Of a stretch of 64,000 bases of DNA, positions 1-7,119 are shown piece after piece. Source of the DNA: Zhihengliuella sp. ISTPL4. Its GTDB lineage: Bacteria > Actinomycetota > Actinomycetes > Actinomycetales > Microbacteriaceae. Made by a program: the position numbers and the translations under genes. Each line of letters begins with the position of its first letter. The stretch's first letter is position 1. Under the pieces are notes generated by a model. The model did not search any database. It saw only the letters and a list, made by a program, of their open reading frames with translations, and was not told where the DNA came from. The stretch is taken from the NCBI RefSeq assembly GCF_002848265.1, contig NZ_CP025422.1, positions 3,192,727-3,256,726 on the forward strand, read 5' to 3'.

Positions 1-1
1 C

Positions 2-139
2 GCGATGTGCCAGATGTGCATGGACGAGTGCATGCAGCATGCGGATCACAGCGACGTCTGCCGCCTCTGCGCTCAGGCCTGCCAGGCCTGCATGAACGCC
101 TGCATGGCGGTCCGGGACATGATGATGGCGAGTGCCTGA
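2..139 (+). CDS. C-terminal part of a four-helix-bundle copper-storage-type protein (DUF326 / Csp-like), 5' end outside window
   Basis: The visible 45 residues are read in frame from base 2 to a TGA at 137-139. They carry repeated Cys spacings (CQMC, CRLC, then CQAC and CMNAC in the final helix), with Met and His between them. This CxxC/CxxxC pattern along amphipathic helices is typical of DUF326 and Csp proteins, which hold Cu(I) inside a four-helix bundle. The start and first helices are outside the window, so neither length nor an export signal can be judged. A long open frame over the same bases in another frame lacks this pattern and is a shadow. Confidence 0.8.
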   Translation, partial: AMCQMCMDECMQHADHSDVCRLCAQACQACMNACMAVRDMMMASA

Positions 140-159
140 CCCCGCAGGGCAGGGCGCCG

Positions 160-507
160 TCAGACCGCGGCGACGTTGAAGCGGGTGCGGCCGACGGCGA
201 GCACACCGTATTCGAGATGAAGGGCGACGGGGCTGCCGAGCCCCGCCTCCAGGGCGGCGCCGGAACCGTTCCAGAGCGCGTGCGTCGTCCCGTCGAGCGT
301 GCGGACGACGAGGTCTCCGGCGACGGGATCCACCGCGGTCACGAAGGCGTCCGCCCATCCGGACGGAGTCGCCGCGGCGAGACGCTCCTGGATCAGATGC
401 AGGGCGTGGCCGGGCGCCGACGACGAGCACCGACCGCCGGTCCGGCACATGCACGCTGTACGCTCACGCACCTCGAGGGGCGGACGGCGGTGCAGCGGCG
501 TGGACAC
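160..507 (-). CDS. Small hypothetical protein (115 aa)
   Basis: GTG start with a good ribosome site (AAGGAGACCCC) directly upstream on the minus strand. The first 25 residues are basic and contain two Cys. The rest alternates short hydrophobic strands (VTAVDP, DLVVRTLD, VALHLEYGVLAVG) and looks like a small beta-rich fold. No signal peptide or membrane segment is visible. It converges on the copper-storage gene, with only 20 bases between the stops. I do not recognise the family. The support is the ribosome site and the actinobacterial codon pattern. Confidence 0.6.
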   Translation of the reverse strand: MSTPLHRRPPLEVRERTACMCRTGGRCSSSAPGHALHLIQERLAAATPSGWADAFVTAVDPVAGDLVVRTLDGTTHALWNGSGAALEAGLGSPVALHLEYGVLAVGRTRFNVAAV

Positions 508-800
508 GGGGTCTCCTTCGGATCGGCGTCCGGCCAGAGTACGTCGACCGGGTCGGCATCCCGCAACGCCCCGACACGCGACGAAACAAACGGGTGTAGG
601 CTCACCGGGTGCTGTCGTCGATGAGCGCCCTCGGGGCGCGGAGCGGAGCTGCAGGCGCGTTCAGCGCCGCAGGCAGAGGCTGAGGACCGGCCGGAGGCGG
701 AACCCCCGTCCCCGGTGCTGCGTCGTACCCCGGCATCCGTCCGGGTGATCCTCTGATCCTTCTCGCCGTCCCGGCGATCACATCGAAAGCTCTTCCTCTC
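508..800. other. Gene-free stretch between divergent genes (508-800)
   Basis: This 293-bp gap separates the divergent starts at 507 and 801. It holds a tight hairpin, GCGCCC-TCG-GGGCGC (625-639), and a TAGGCT hexamer (597-602) that resembles an actinobacterial -10 box. No convincing -35 lies at the right distance. A 90-codon minus-strand frame here and into the next gene has no family-like features. I see no RNA gene. Confidence 0.4.
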
Positions 801-1295
801 ATGCGTCCCATCGACGAGCGCGCGTTGCGCGCCTCCTTCTGCAACGCCTCCCGCAAGGAGGTCTCTGACATCACCCTTCCGCCCGGCTTCGCCGAGACGG
901 ACTTCGACCGGCTCGACTACCTCGGCTGGGTGGACCCGAAGCTGCCCCGGCGCTCCTACGTCGTGACGTGGATCGACGACGAGCCCGTGGGGGTCGTGCT
1001 GCAGCGCGCCGAGCAGCGCGTGCTCGCCCGCGCGCAGTGCTCCTGGTGCGAGGACGTGACGCTCCGCAACGACGTGCAGCTCTACGTCGCCCGACGTGCC
1101 GGGGCCGCCGGTCGCAAGGGCGACACGGTCGGTGTGCTCGCGTGCGCGGAGTTCGGGTGCAACGAGGCGGTGCGGAAGCTCCCGCCGCTGGCCTACCCGG
1201 GGTACGACCGGGAACTCGCGCGCGAGATGCGGATCCTCCGGTTGCAGGAGCACGTGACGGGGTTCGTCCGCGAGGTCGCCGGCCGGAACGGCTAG
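801..1295 (+). CDS. FBP (FusB-like, EF-G-binding) zinc-finger protein
   Basis: The 164-aa protein matches the family with an FBP C-terminal treble-clef zinc finger. The N-terminal helical half begins MRPIDERALRASF. The C-terminal half has the four expected metal ligands, Cys80 and Cys83 (CSWC) and Cys115 and Cys120 (CAEFGC). FusB-type proteins bind elongation factor G and free it from stalled ribosomes, sometimes giving fusidic-acid tolerance. In actinomycetes this chromosomal version is common and its exact role is open. The stop overlaps the end of the convergent PaaX-like gene by four bases. Confidence 0.85.
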   Translation: MRPIDERALRASFCNASRKEVSDITLPPGFAETDFDRLDYLGWVDPKLPRRSYVVTWIDDEPVGVVLQRAEQRVLARAQCSWCEDVTLRNDVQLYVARRAGAAGRKGDTVGVLACAEFGCNEAVRKLPPLAYPGYDRELAREMRILRLQEHVTGFVREVAGRNG

Positions 1296-2113
1296 GTCGT
1301 CACCGCGCGCACATGCGCGAGGGCGGGCGCTGCCCATTCCGCCGACAGCCGGGCGAACGCCTCGAAGCTGCGTCCGCCCGGCCAGTCGGCCGGCAGCATC
1401 TCCGGGGGCAGCCCCGGGTCGGTGTAGGGCAGCACCCGCCAGCGGTCGATGAGATGGACGTAGGCCGGGAACGGCGCGTCCGGGAGGTCCGCGAGCGCGG
1501 CTTGGAAGGCTTCGTGCTCGCCGCGCAGCGCGTCGAGGTCCCACCACGCGGCCGCCGCCTCGGCCAGCGTGCCCGCCGGAGCGGGGGCCGATGCCTCGAA
1601 CAGGGTCGCCCAGCGGCGGGCGTCGAGCTCGTCGAGGATCTGCAGCGCCTCGTCGCGGAGGTGCCCGGGGCAGATCCACAGGGCGGGCGAGACGACGCCC
1701 GCGCCGATCCAGTGCAGACGCCGACGCAGCTGATGGCGCACGCTGCGCGCGCTCTCCGGTATCGAGAACGACACCAGACACCACGGATCGCCGTCGGTCA
1801 TCTCCCGCATGCGGAAGATCCGCCGGTCGCCGCGCTCCAGCATCGGCACCGCTGCGGGACTGAGTCGGTACCCGATCGCGTCGCGGCGCTCGGGGATGAG
1901 GAGGCCCTTCTGCTTGAGGCGGGCGATGCCTGTGCGAGCGGGGGCCGCGGCGATGCCGAGTTCGCCCGCCAGGGTCACGAGGTCGGCGGCCGAGATCCAG
2001 CCGCCGAGCGGACGCAGATACAGCCCGATCAGGGTGCGCAGAAGCGAGGCGGTGCTGCCCGGCCGCGCATCGATGTCATCGAGCACGACCGGCGCCGCGG
2101 GATCAGGAGACAC
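1292..2113 (-). CDS. PaaX-family transcriptional regulator, last gene of the kynurenine operon
   Basis: About 273 aa. An N-terminal winged helix-turn-helix (roughly residues 20-85, with SLLRTLIGLYLRPLGGW and AAPARTGIARLKQKGLL) is followed by the PaaX middle and C-terminal domains (LVSFSIPE, then the WRVLPYTDPGLP region). PaaX of phenylacetate degradation is a repressor relieved by a CoA-thioester. Here the gene follows kynU and overlaps its stop by 11 bases if the GTG at 2113 is used. An in-frame ATG at 2128 would give a 26-base overlap. Position suggests autoregulation of the tryptophan-degradation operon by a pathway metabolite, which is inference. Confidence 0.85.
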   Translation of the reverse strand: MSPDPAAPVVLDDIDARPGSTASLLRTLIGLYLRPLGGWISAADLVTLAGELGIAAAPARTGIARLKQKGLLIPERRDAIGYRLSPAAVPMLERGDRRIFRMREMTDGDPWCLVSFSIPESARSVRHQLRRRLHWIGAGVVSPALWICPGHLRDEALQILDELDARRWATLFEASAPAPAGTLAEAAAAWWDLDALRGEHEAFQAALADLPDAPFPAYVHLIDRWRVLPYTDPGLPPEMLPADWPGGRSFEAFARLSAEWAAPALAHVRAVTT

Positions 2114-3374
2114 CGGACTCCAGCGCATCCCTGACCGCGAGCACTCCCGTGACCGTCTCGGCGTGTGAGGTGCTCAGCGGCGACAGCCCGAGCCGGATCC
2201 CGTCCGGGAAGCGGAAGTCGGGGATGACGCCGTCGGCCCACAGCCGCCGGGTGACCTCGCGGAAGTCCGGGTGCCCGATGGTGATGTGTCCGCCGCGCAG
2301 CGCGGGGTCGCGGGGGCTGAGCAGTCGGACGCCCAGCGGCGCGAGCAGCTCGTCGTACGCCCGCACCGCCAGCGCGGTGAGCGACTCCGACTTCGCGCGG
2401 ACGCCGTCGATCCCCGACTGCTCGATGAGGTCGATCATGCCCTGCATCGCGAGCATCGAGGTCACCGGCGGCGTACCGCTGAGGAGCTGGCGGATGCCGT
2501 CAGCCGGGACGTATTCCGGACCCATGGCGAAGATGTCGGCGGCGCTCCACCACCCCTGGATGGGCTGCCGCAGGACACCCTGCAGGTCGCGGCGGAGGTA
2601 GGCGAACGCGGGCGAACCCGGGCCGCCGTTGAGGTACTTGTAGGTGCAGCCGACCGCCATGTCGACACCCCACTCGTCGAGCTGCATCGGCACGACCCCC
2701 GCCGAGTGGCAGAGGTCCCACATCATCAGCGCCCCGGCCTCATGGACGACCTCCGTGATGCGCGCCATGTCGGCGAGGGCGCCGGAACGGTAGTCGACGT
2801 GGCTGAGCGAGACGAGCGCAGTCCGCTCGGAGAGCACGGCTGCGACGTCGTCGACCGTGACGCCGTGCACGGGGTCGGGCGTGATCCACCGCAGCGTGGC
2901 CCCCATCTCCGCCGCGACGCCTTCGGCGAGGAACCGGTCGGTGGGGAAGTTCCCCTCCTCGATCACGAGCTCCGTCCGCCCTGTGGGCCCCTGAGCCGCG
3001 CCCGTGGGTCCCTGAGCCTGTCGAAGGGACCCCCGCATGAGCTTGTAGATCAGCACGCTCGTCGAATCCGACACGACCGTCTGCCCCGGCCCCGCGCCCA
3101 GGGCGACGGCGCCGATCCGGTCGCCCAGCTCCATCGGCAGGGCCATCCACTGTTCGTCCCACGAGCGGATGAGCCGGGTGCCCCAGTCGTCGCGGACGAA
3201 CGCGGCGAGCTTCTCCGGCACGTCGCGCAGCGGACGGCCGAGTGAGTTGCCGTCGAGGTAGGCCGTGACGCCCGGCGCTTCGACGAACGCGTCGAGGTGC
3301 GCGGCGAGCGGGTCGGCGGCGTCCAGCGCGCGGGCGGCGTCGAGGAGCGCGGTGTCGGCGGAGCGGTCGGTCAT
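2103..3374 (-). CDS. kynU: Kynureninase
   Basis: PLP enzyme cleaving L-kynurenine to anthranilate and alanine. The PLP lysine is K246 in CTYKYLNGGPG, the Asp/His pair for the cofactor is DLCH (220-223), and the N-terminal FLDGNSLGR-type segment is present as YLDGNSLGR. At 423 aa it is slightly long because residues about 114-131 (two copies of QGPTG after GSLRQA) are encoded by a dispersed repeat absent from ordinary kynureninases. This insertion lies between KLMRG and the conserved ELVIEEGNFPTDR segment, in a surface loop. The start is one base after the amidohydrolase stop, so translation is coupled. Confidence 0.95.
   Translation of the reverse strand: MTDRSADTALLDAARALDAADPLAAHLDAFVEAPGVTAYLDGNSLGRPLRDVPEKLAAFVRDDWGTRLIRSWDEQWMALPMELGDRIGAVALGAGPGQTVVSDSTSVLIYKLMRGSLRQAQGPTGAAQGPTGRTELVIEEGNFPTDRFLAEGVAAEMGATLRWITPDPVHGVTVDDVAAVLSERTALVSLSHVDYRSGALADMARITEVVHEAGALMMWDLCHSAGVVPMQLDEWGVDMAVGCTYKYLNGGPGSPAFAYLRRDLQGVLRQPIQGWWSAADIFAMGPEYVPADGIRQLLSGTPPVTSMLAMQGMIDLIEQSGIDGVRAKSESLTALAVRAYDELLAPLGVRLLSPRDPALRGGHITIGHPDFREVTRRLWADGVIPDFRFPDGIRLGLSPLSTSHAETVTGVLAVRDALESGVS
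2983..3034 (-). repeat. Repeat A copy 1, inside kynU
   Basis: Core hairpin GGGTCCCT / AGGGACCC (3006-3013 and 3025-3032) with an 11-base loop containing GAGCCTGTCGA. A degenerate partial copy begins 21 bases earlier (GTGGGCCCCTGAGCC at 2983 against GTGGGTCCCTGAGCC at 3004). On the kynU coding strand it reads CTTCGACAGGCTCAG, the same sense orientation as the three other copies in this window (8537, 17405, 52003). Confidence 0.85.
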
Positions 3375-3375
3375 G

Positions 3376-4395
3376 TCACACCTTCAGGTCGGCGGGGGTG
3401 AGGGGGCGGGCGGCCAGGGGATCCGCGGATCCCGGTGGCAGCAGGAGCAGGAGAGAGTGGGGGTCGAGCGGGTCGGTAGGCGCGAGGGCGCGGAGGAGCG
3501 CGTCGCCGTCGAGGCCGGCGGTGCGGAGGGCGGCGACCTCGGCCGGGTTCAGGTCGACGGGGGTCCGGCCGTTGCCCATATCGGTGCCGTAGCGGACGGT
3601 GCCGCCCGCGGCGTGGAAGCGGGCGACGTTGTCGATCGCGAGGGCTTGGGTAGCCGGGTCATGGATGGCGAGGGTGCTGATCCAGGAGGCGTGCGCGGCC
3701 TGCTCTGCGATCTCCTCATCGTCGAGGCGCTCGGTGAACGGCGCGTGGGCGAGCTGCGCCGCGCCGTGGCGGACGACGCGCTGCGCCTCGCCGGGGCCCT
3801 CGGCATGGGCGACGACGGGGAGCCCGTGCGCCGCGGCGAGGTCGACGATCGCGCGGAAGAGGGCGTCGGAGAAGAGCGGGCCGGCAGCGCTGTTGCTCGC
3901 GACCTTGATGCAGGAGGCGCCGGCGGCCGCCATCTCCGCGACCGCTGTCGACGCCGCGGCAGGATCGGCGATCTCCCGGACCGAACCCGAAGGTGCCCAG
4001 GCGCGGTCCGACGGGTATCCGCCGGGAGGCGTGAGGAACGCGCCGGCGAAGTCGACGGTTCGCAACGCAGGAGAATCCGGCCCAGGCGCACCCGGAACCG
4101 CCTCGGAAGCGCCTCCGCCGGTCGAAACTCCTGAGTTGTGAACGGCGATCCGCGCCACCGCGGACGGCTCACCGCCGAGGTCGACCACCCGTGCGAGGCG
4201 CGACGAGGCCAAGAGCGTGTGGTCGACGAGCTGCAGGTGCACGTGGTGGTCCGTGAAACCGCCGACGATCCGACCGGAGAGGGGAGGGGTGCCCGGCGCC
4301 GGTGTCTCCTCGCGGAGGTGCGGGCGCCCGTCCTTGACGAGCGCGACGACGCCCTCGCGCCAGCGCTCGCCGTCGAAGAACCTCACCCCGCGCAT
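3376..4395 (-). CDS. Amidohydrolase-superfamily enzyme in the kyn operon (candidate N-formylkynurenine hydrolase)
   Basis: 339 aa with a complete amidohydrolase metal set: HxH (H51, H53 in DHHVHL), Lys164 in CIKVAS, His197 in VVAHAEG, His217 in LAHAPF and Asp272 in GTDMGN. This fits a TIM-barrel hydrolase with a binuclear or mononuclear metal site. The gene lies between kynA (TGATG overlap) and kynU (one-base gap). No KynB-type or classical formamidase gene is seen in the operon. The formamidase step is therefore the obvious role, but this is inference from position; imidazolonepropionase- and dihydroorotase-like enzymes share the same motifs. Residues about 85-113 come from repeat B. Confidence 0.8.
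   Translation of the reverse strand: MRGVRFFDGERWREGVVALVKDGRPHLREETPAPGTPPLSGRIVGGFTDHHVHLQLVDHTLLASSRLARVVDLGGEPSAVARIAVHNSGVSTGGGASEAVPGAPGPDSPALRTVDFAGAFLTPPGGYPSDRAWAPSGSVREIADPAAASTAVAEMAAAGASCIKVASNSAAGPLFSDALFRAIVDLAAAHGLPVVAHAEGPGEAQRVVRHGAAQLAHAPFTERLDDEEIAEQAAHASWISTLAIHDPATQALAIDNVARFHAAGGTVRYGTDMGNGRTPVDLNPAEVAALRTAGLDGDALLRALAPTDPLDPHSLLLLLPPGSADPLAARPLTPADLKV
4058..4143 (-). repeat. Repeat B copy 1, inside the amidohydrolase gene
   Basis: An 86-bp element with 16-base inverted arms (4058-4073 and 4128-4143) that pair at 14 of 16 positions. The right arm is CTCCTGAGTTGTGAAC. An inner 6-bp stem, AGGCGC / GCGCCT, is also present. It is read in-frame as VHNSG followed by a Gly/Ala/Pro-rich stretch. 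The same architecture and the same VHNSG peptide recur in the ABC-F gene (44150-44238). Confidence 0.8.
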
Positions 4396-5246
4396 CAGGA
4401 GCCGATCTCGGTGCGGACGGTGTAGAGCTCGGGGAAGAAGGTGAGGTCGAGGGCGCGCTGCAGGAAGCCGACGCCGCTCGATCCGCCCGTGCCGACTTTC
4501 ATCCCGATGGTCCGGGACACGGTCTTGAGGTGACGGAAGCGCCAGAACTGGAAGTTGTCCTCGAGGTCGACGAGGTCCTCGCAGGCCTCGTAGAGGTCCC
4601 AGTGGGTGCGCGGGTCCTGATAGATCGCGCGGATGGCGGGCACCAGCGCCGGGGTCTCCCGGTACGGCTCACGCACATCGCGGTCGAGGATCTCGCTCGG
4701 GACCGGGAGGCCGCGGCGGGAGGCGTAGCGGAGGAACTCGTCGTAGAGCGTGGGCTTCTCCCACTCGGCCGTGAGGAGGGCGAGGTTCGCGGGATGATCG
4801 CGGAAGACGCTGAGCATCTTCTCGTTCTTGTTGCCCAGCGCGAACTCGACGGCCCGGTATTGCACGGACTGGAAGCCGGACGAGTTGCCGAGCGCGCCGC
4901 GGAACTGGGCGTACTCCGTCGGGGTCAGCGTCGCGAGCACCGACCACTGCTGCGTCATGACGTCCTGGATGCGCTTGACCCTGGCGATGCGCTTGAGGGC
5001 GTCGCGCAGGTCGTCGGCCGCGAGCAGCTCTCGCGCCGAGCTGAGCTCATGCAGCAGCTGCTTCAGCCAGAGCTCCGTCGTCTGGTGCTGGATGATGAAC
5101 AGCATCTCGTCGTGGTGCTGCGGGTCGCTCACCGGGTGCTGTGCCGTGAGGAGCTGGTCGAGCGCGAGGTATGAGCCGTAGGTCATGCGGCCGGACAGAT
5201 CGGTGACGATCCCGGACTCGAGTGCGCGTTCGTTCTCCGTGTGCAT
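4395..5246 (-). CDS. kynA: Tryptophan 2,3-dioxygenase
   Basis: 283-aa heme enzyme that opens the indole ring of L-Trp to N-formylkynurenine, the first step of the operon pathway. Family signatures are clear: FIIQHQTTELW with active-site His54, the heme-ligand His239 in FRHLKTV, and the substrate-binding GTGGSSG loop (252-258). Length is normal for bacterial enzymes. No Shine-Dalgarno precedes the ATG, and a -10-like TATGTT ends seven bases upstream, so the mRNA may be leaderless. It is the first gene of a four-gene minus-strand operon. Confidence 0.96.
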   Translation of the reverse strand: MHTENERALESGIVTDLSGRMTYGSYLALDQLLTAQHPVSDPQHHDEMLFIIQHQTTELWLKQLLHELSSARELLAADDLRDALKRIARVKRIQDVMTQQWSVLATLTPTEYAQFRGALGNSSGFQSVQYRAVEFALGNKNEKMLSVFRDHPANLALLTAEWEKPTLYDEFLRYASRRGLPVPSEILDRDVREPYRETPALVPAIRAIYQDPRTHWDLYEACEDLVDLEDNFQFWRFRHLKTVSRTIGMKVGTGGSSGVGFLQRALDLTFFPELYTVRTEIGS

Positions 5247-5252
5247 TCCGTG

Positions 5253-5281
5253 AACATATCACTTCCGTGCCGGTCGTCACA
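5253..5281 (-). promoter_or_regulatory. Probable kynA promoter (leaderless)
   Basis: On the minus strand GTGACG (5280-5275) and TATGTT (5258-5253) are spaced 16 bases apart. Transcription would begin at or next to the kynA ATG at 5246. A second TTGACA at 5296-5291 is too far from this -10. Weak consensus keeps confidence low. Confidence 0.4.
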
Positions 5282-5307
5282 GGTGTGTTATGTCAAGCTC
5301 GGCCGCC

Positions 5308-5378
5308 TTGCACGATCCGGCGACAGTGGCACGGGCGCTCCCGGAATCCGGTCGTGCCGTCGTACCGGGGTCGTGCAA
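5308..5378. repeat. Nested palindrome C1 between esterase gene and kynA
   Basis: Outer arms TTGCACGATCCGG (5308-5320) and CGGGGTCGTGCAA (5366-5378) pair at 11 of 13 positions. Inner arms GGCACG (5328-5333) and CGTGCC (5353-5358) lie inside. It sits in the 166-bp gap after the esterase stop and probably ends that transcript or is a REP-type element. It shares GCACGA arms with 43619-43685 and 55493-55567. Confidence 0.6.
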
Positions 5379-5412
5379 CCGCGGCTGCCCACCCCGGACG
5401 AGAGGGGCCGGA

Positions 5413-6465
5413 TCAGCGGGTGTGGGCGTCGAGGAACGCGACGGTGTCGGCAAGGGCCTCCCGGGCCTCCGGCAGATCGAGGTGGAACTGGTACTCGTGC
5501 GGGAGCGCCGGCTCGTGCGGCGCGGGCCAGAACACCGGCGTCACGTCGACGCCGAGCTCCTGCAGTCGCTTCGACATCGGGATCGACTGGAGCCAGGTGA
5601 GGCCATCACCGTTGCCGCCGGAGATGTAGGTCGCAGGGAAGTCGGCCGTGACCCAGTCGACGGTCGACATCGTGGCGCCGGTGGAGTCCTCCGCCCAGGT
5701 CTTCGTCCCGGAGTAGGCCCACATCGCCGACTTGAAGCCCCACCCCGGGACTCCGTCGAGCTCGGCCAGCGCGGCGAGGTCGTAGACGCCGCAGTTCAGC
5801 ACGGTCGCGACGAGCTGGTCGGCGCGGATCGACGGGCGGATGCCGAGGATCTCGGCGTAGTCCGGATTCGTGATGAGCGTCGCCATCTGGCTGGCGAGCT
5901 GGGCCCCGGCGGAGTCTCCCGCCAGCACGATGCGTCGCGGATCCACGCCCAGTTCCTCGGCATGCGCGTCGATGTAGGCGAGGGCCTCGTCGAGCTGGTG
6001 GACGGCGAGCGGATACACGCCCTCGGGCCCGCGGGTGTAGTTCACGCCGATGGTCGTGTAGCCCTCGGCGGCGAGGATGCGGAGGTACGGATCGACGTCC
6101 TCCTTCGAGCCCGAGATCCAGGCGCCTCCGTGGATCCACACCACGGTCGGCAGCGGGCCGTCGGCGGACGCGGGGCGGAAGACGTCCATCGTCGTGTCCG
6201 CGCCGGCATCCCCATAGGCGAGGTCCTTCCGCTCCTCGAGAGCGGTGTCCGGGACGTGCTTCGTCATCTCCGCCGCGGTCTCGTCGCCGCCCTTCGTGAA
6301 CACCGAACGGATGATCATCGCCGAGGGCCACGGGGTGAGCGCCCCGACGATCGCGACGACCGCGGCTGCCGCGGCGAGGACCCCCACGGCGATCTTCGTG
6401 CGGCGCCACGGCTTCCGGGCGGGCTTCGAAAATACGGGCGCGGCGGTGCTCCTGGAGTCTTCCAC
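5413..6465 (-). CDS. Membrane-anchored alpha/beta-hydrolase (acetyl-esterase/lipase family)
   Basis: 350 aa. A basic stretch and one hydrophobic segment (roughly residues 22-45) act as signal anchor, so the catalytic domain should face outside. The HGGAW oxyanion motif and the GDSAG nucleophile elbow place it in the hormone-sensitive-lipase-like esterases, and a late HE/H cluster (APHEPALPHEY) supplies the catalytic His. The substrate is unknown. It lies upstream of kynA on the same strand but is separated by a 166-bp gap with a strong palindrome, so I treat it as a separate unit. The anchor argues against a cytosolic kynurenine formamidase role. Confidence 0.8.
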   Translation of the reverse strand: MEDSRSTAAPVFSKPARKPWRRTKIAVGVLAAAAAVVAIVGALTPWPSAMIIRSVFTKGGDETAAEMTKHVPDTALEERKDLAYGDAGADTTMDVFRPASADGPLPTVVWIHGGAWISGSKEDVDPYLRILAAEGYTTIGVNYTRGPEGVYPLAVHQLDEALAYIDAHAEELGVDPRRIVLAGDSAGAQLASQMATLITNPDYAEILGIRPSIRADQLVATVLNCGVYDLAALAELDGVPGWGFKSAMWAYSGTKTWAEDSTGATMSTVDWVTADFPATYISGGNGDGLTWLQSIPMSKRLQELGVDVTPVFWPAPHEPALPHEYQFHLDLPEAREALADTVAFLDAHTR

Positions 6466-6516
6466 GGCCTCAGTGTGCCAGCATCCGACGTCCCGAACCG
6501 GGAACGACGGACGTCG

Positions 6517-7041
6517 TCAACCGACGAGGCTCGCAATGAGACGCCGGAGGCCGTAGTCGAACGCGCGATCGACGTCCCCGCCGAGCCGGAACGCGCCGGA
6601 CAGCTCCATCTGCAGGAATCCGGTGGCCCAGGCGGTGAAGAGGCGCGCGGCGTCGAGGGCGTCCGCCTCGCCGACAGCGGTCGCACACGCACGGATGACG
6701 GGAGCGGCGGAGCGTTCCAGGGCCTCGTGTGGGACCGCGGCGATGAACATGAGGCGGAAGCCCGCGGGGTGCGCGTGGGCGAAGGAGCGGTAGGTCTGGG
6801 CGAGGGTGGAGAGATCGCCGCCCGCCGCCTCGAGCTGGGCCGCGAGAGCATCGACGGATGCCGTGGCGACGGCGACGTGCAGGGCTTCGCGGTCACGCAC
6901 GCGCTTGTAAAGAGACGGGGCGCGCACGCCCACCCGCTCCGCGACCGCCTGCATCGTGAGTCCGGCAGGACCGTGGGCCTCGAGGATCTCCTGGCCGGCC
7001 GCGACGATGGCATCGATCGATGTGCGTTCCGGGGTGGGCAT
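6517..7041 (-). CDS. TetR-family repressor, divergent from the MBL hydrolase
   Basis: 174 aa from the ATG at 7041, which has GAGGAGG at the right distance. An upstream in-frame start would run through the operator region and is unlikely. The HTH (GLTMQAVAERVGVRAPSLYKR, about residues 25-45) and the C-terminal TetR_C-type helices (RLFTAWATGFLQMELSGAF) are clear. It is divergently arranged with the gene at 7120. Two inverted repeats in the shared region are its likely sites. The ligand is unknown. Confidence 0.88.
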   Translation of the reverse strand: MPTPERTSIDAIVAAGQEILEAHGPAGLTMQAVAERVGVRAPSLYKRVRDREALHVAVATASVDALAAQLEAAGGDLSTLAQTYRSFAHAHPAGFRLMFIAAVPHEALERSAAPVIRACATAVGEADALDAARLFTAWATGFLQMELSGAFRLGGDVDRAFDYGLRRLIASLVG

Positions 7042-7053
7042 GGATCCTCCTCG

Positions 7054-7093
7054 ATGGCTATTGACTTTAGCCATGATAGCTACGTAACGTAGC
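7054..7093. promoter_or_regulatory. Divergent TetR operator and promoter region
   Basis: Two palindromes lie side by side: ATGGCTA / TAGCCAT (7054-7060 and 7068-7074), and a perfect 15-mer GCTACGTAACGTAGC (7079-7093). A promoter toward the MBL gene (TTGACT at 7061, TAACGT at 7085, spacer 18) is embedded between them. Repressor binding would therefore block both directions. Confidence 0.7.
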
Positions 7094-7119
7094 CATCGCA
7101 ATCACCCGAGAGGATCCTC

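Noticed and set aside
602..874. 90-codon minus-strand frame at the FBP gene
   Set aside because: It overlaps the FBP start, has no ribosome site and no recognisable composition.
5413..6465. Esterase as kynurenine formamidase
   Set aside because: It has a signal anchor and is separated from kynA by a palindrome-containing gap; the operon amidohydrolase is the better candidate.
5290..7092. 600-codon plus-strand open frame over the esterase and TetR genes
   Set aside because: Shadow of well-supported minus-strand genes; composition is Arg/Gly/Asp-rich without motifs.
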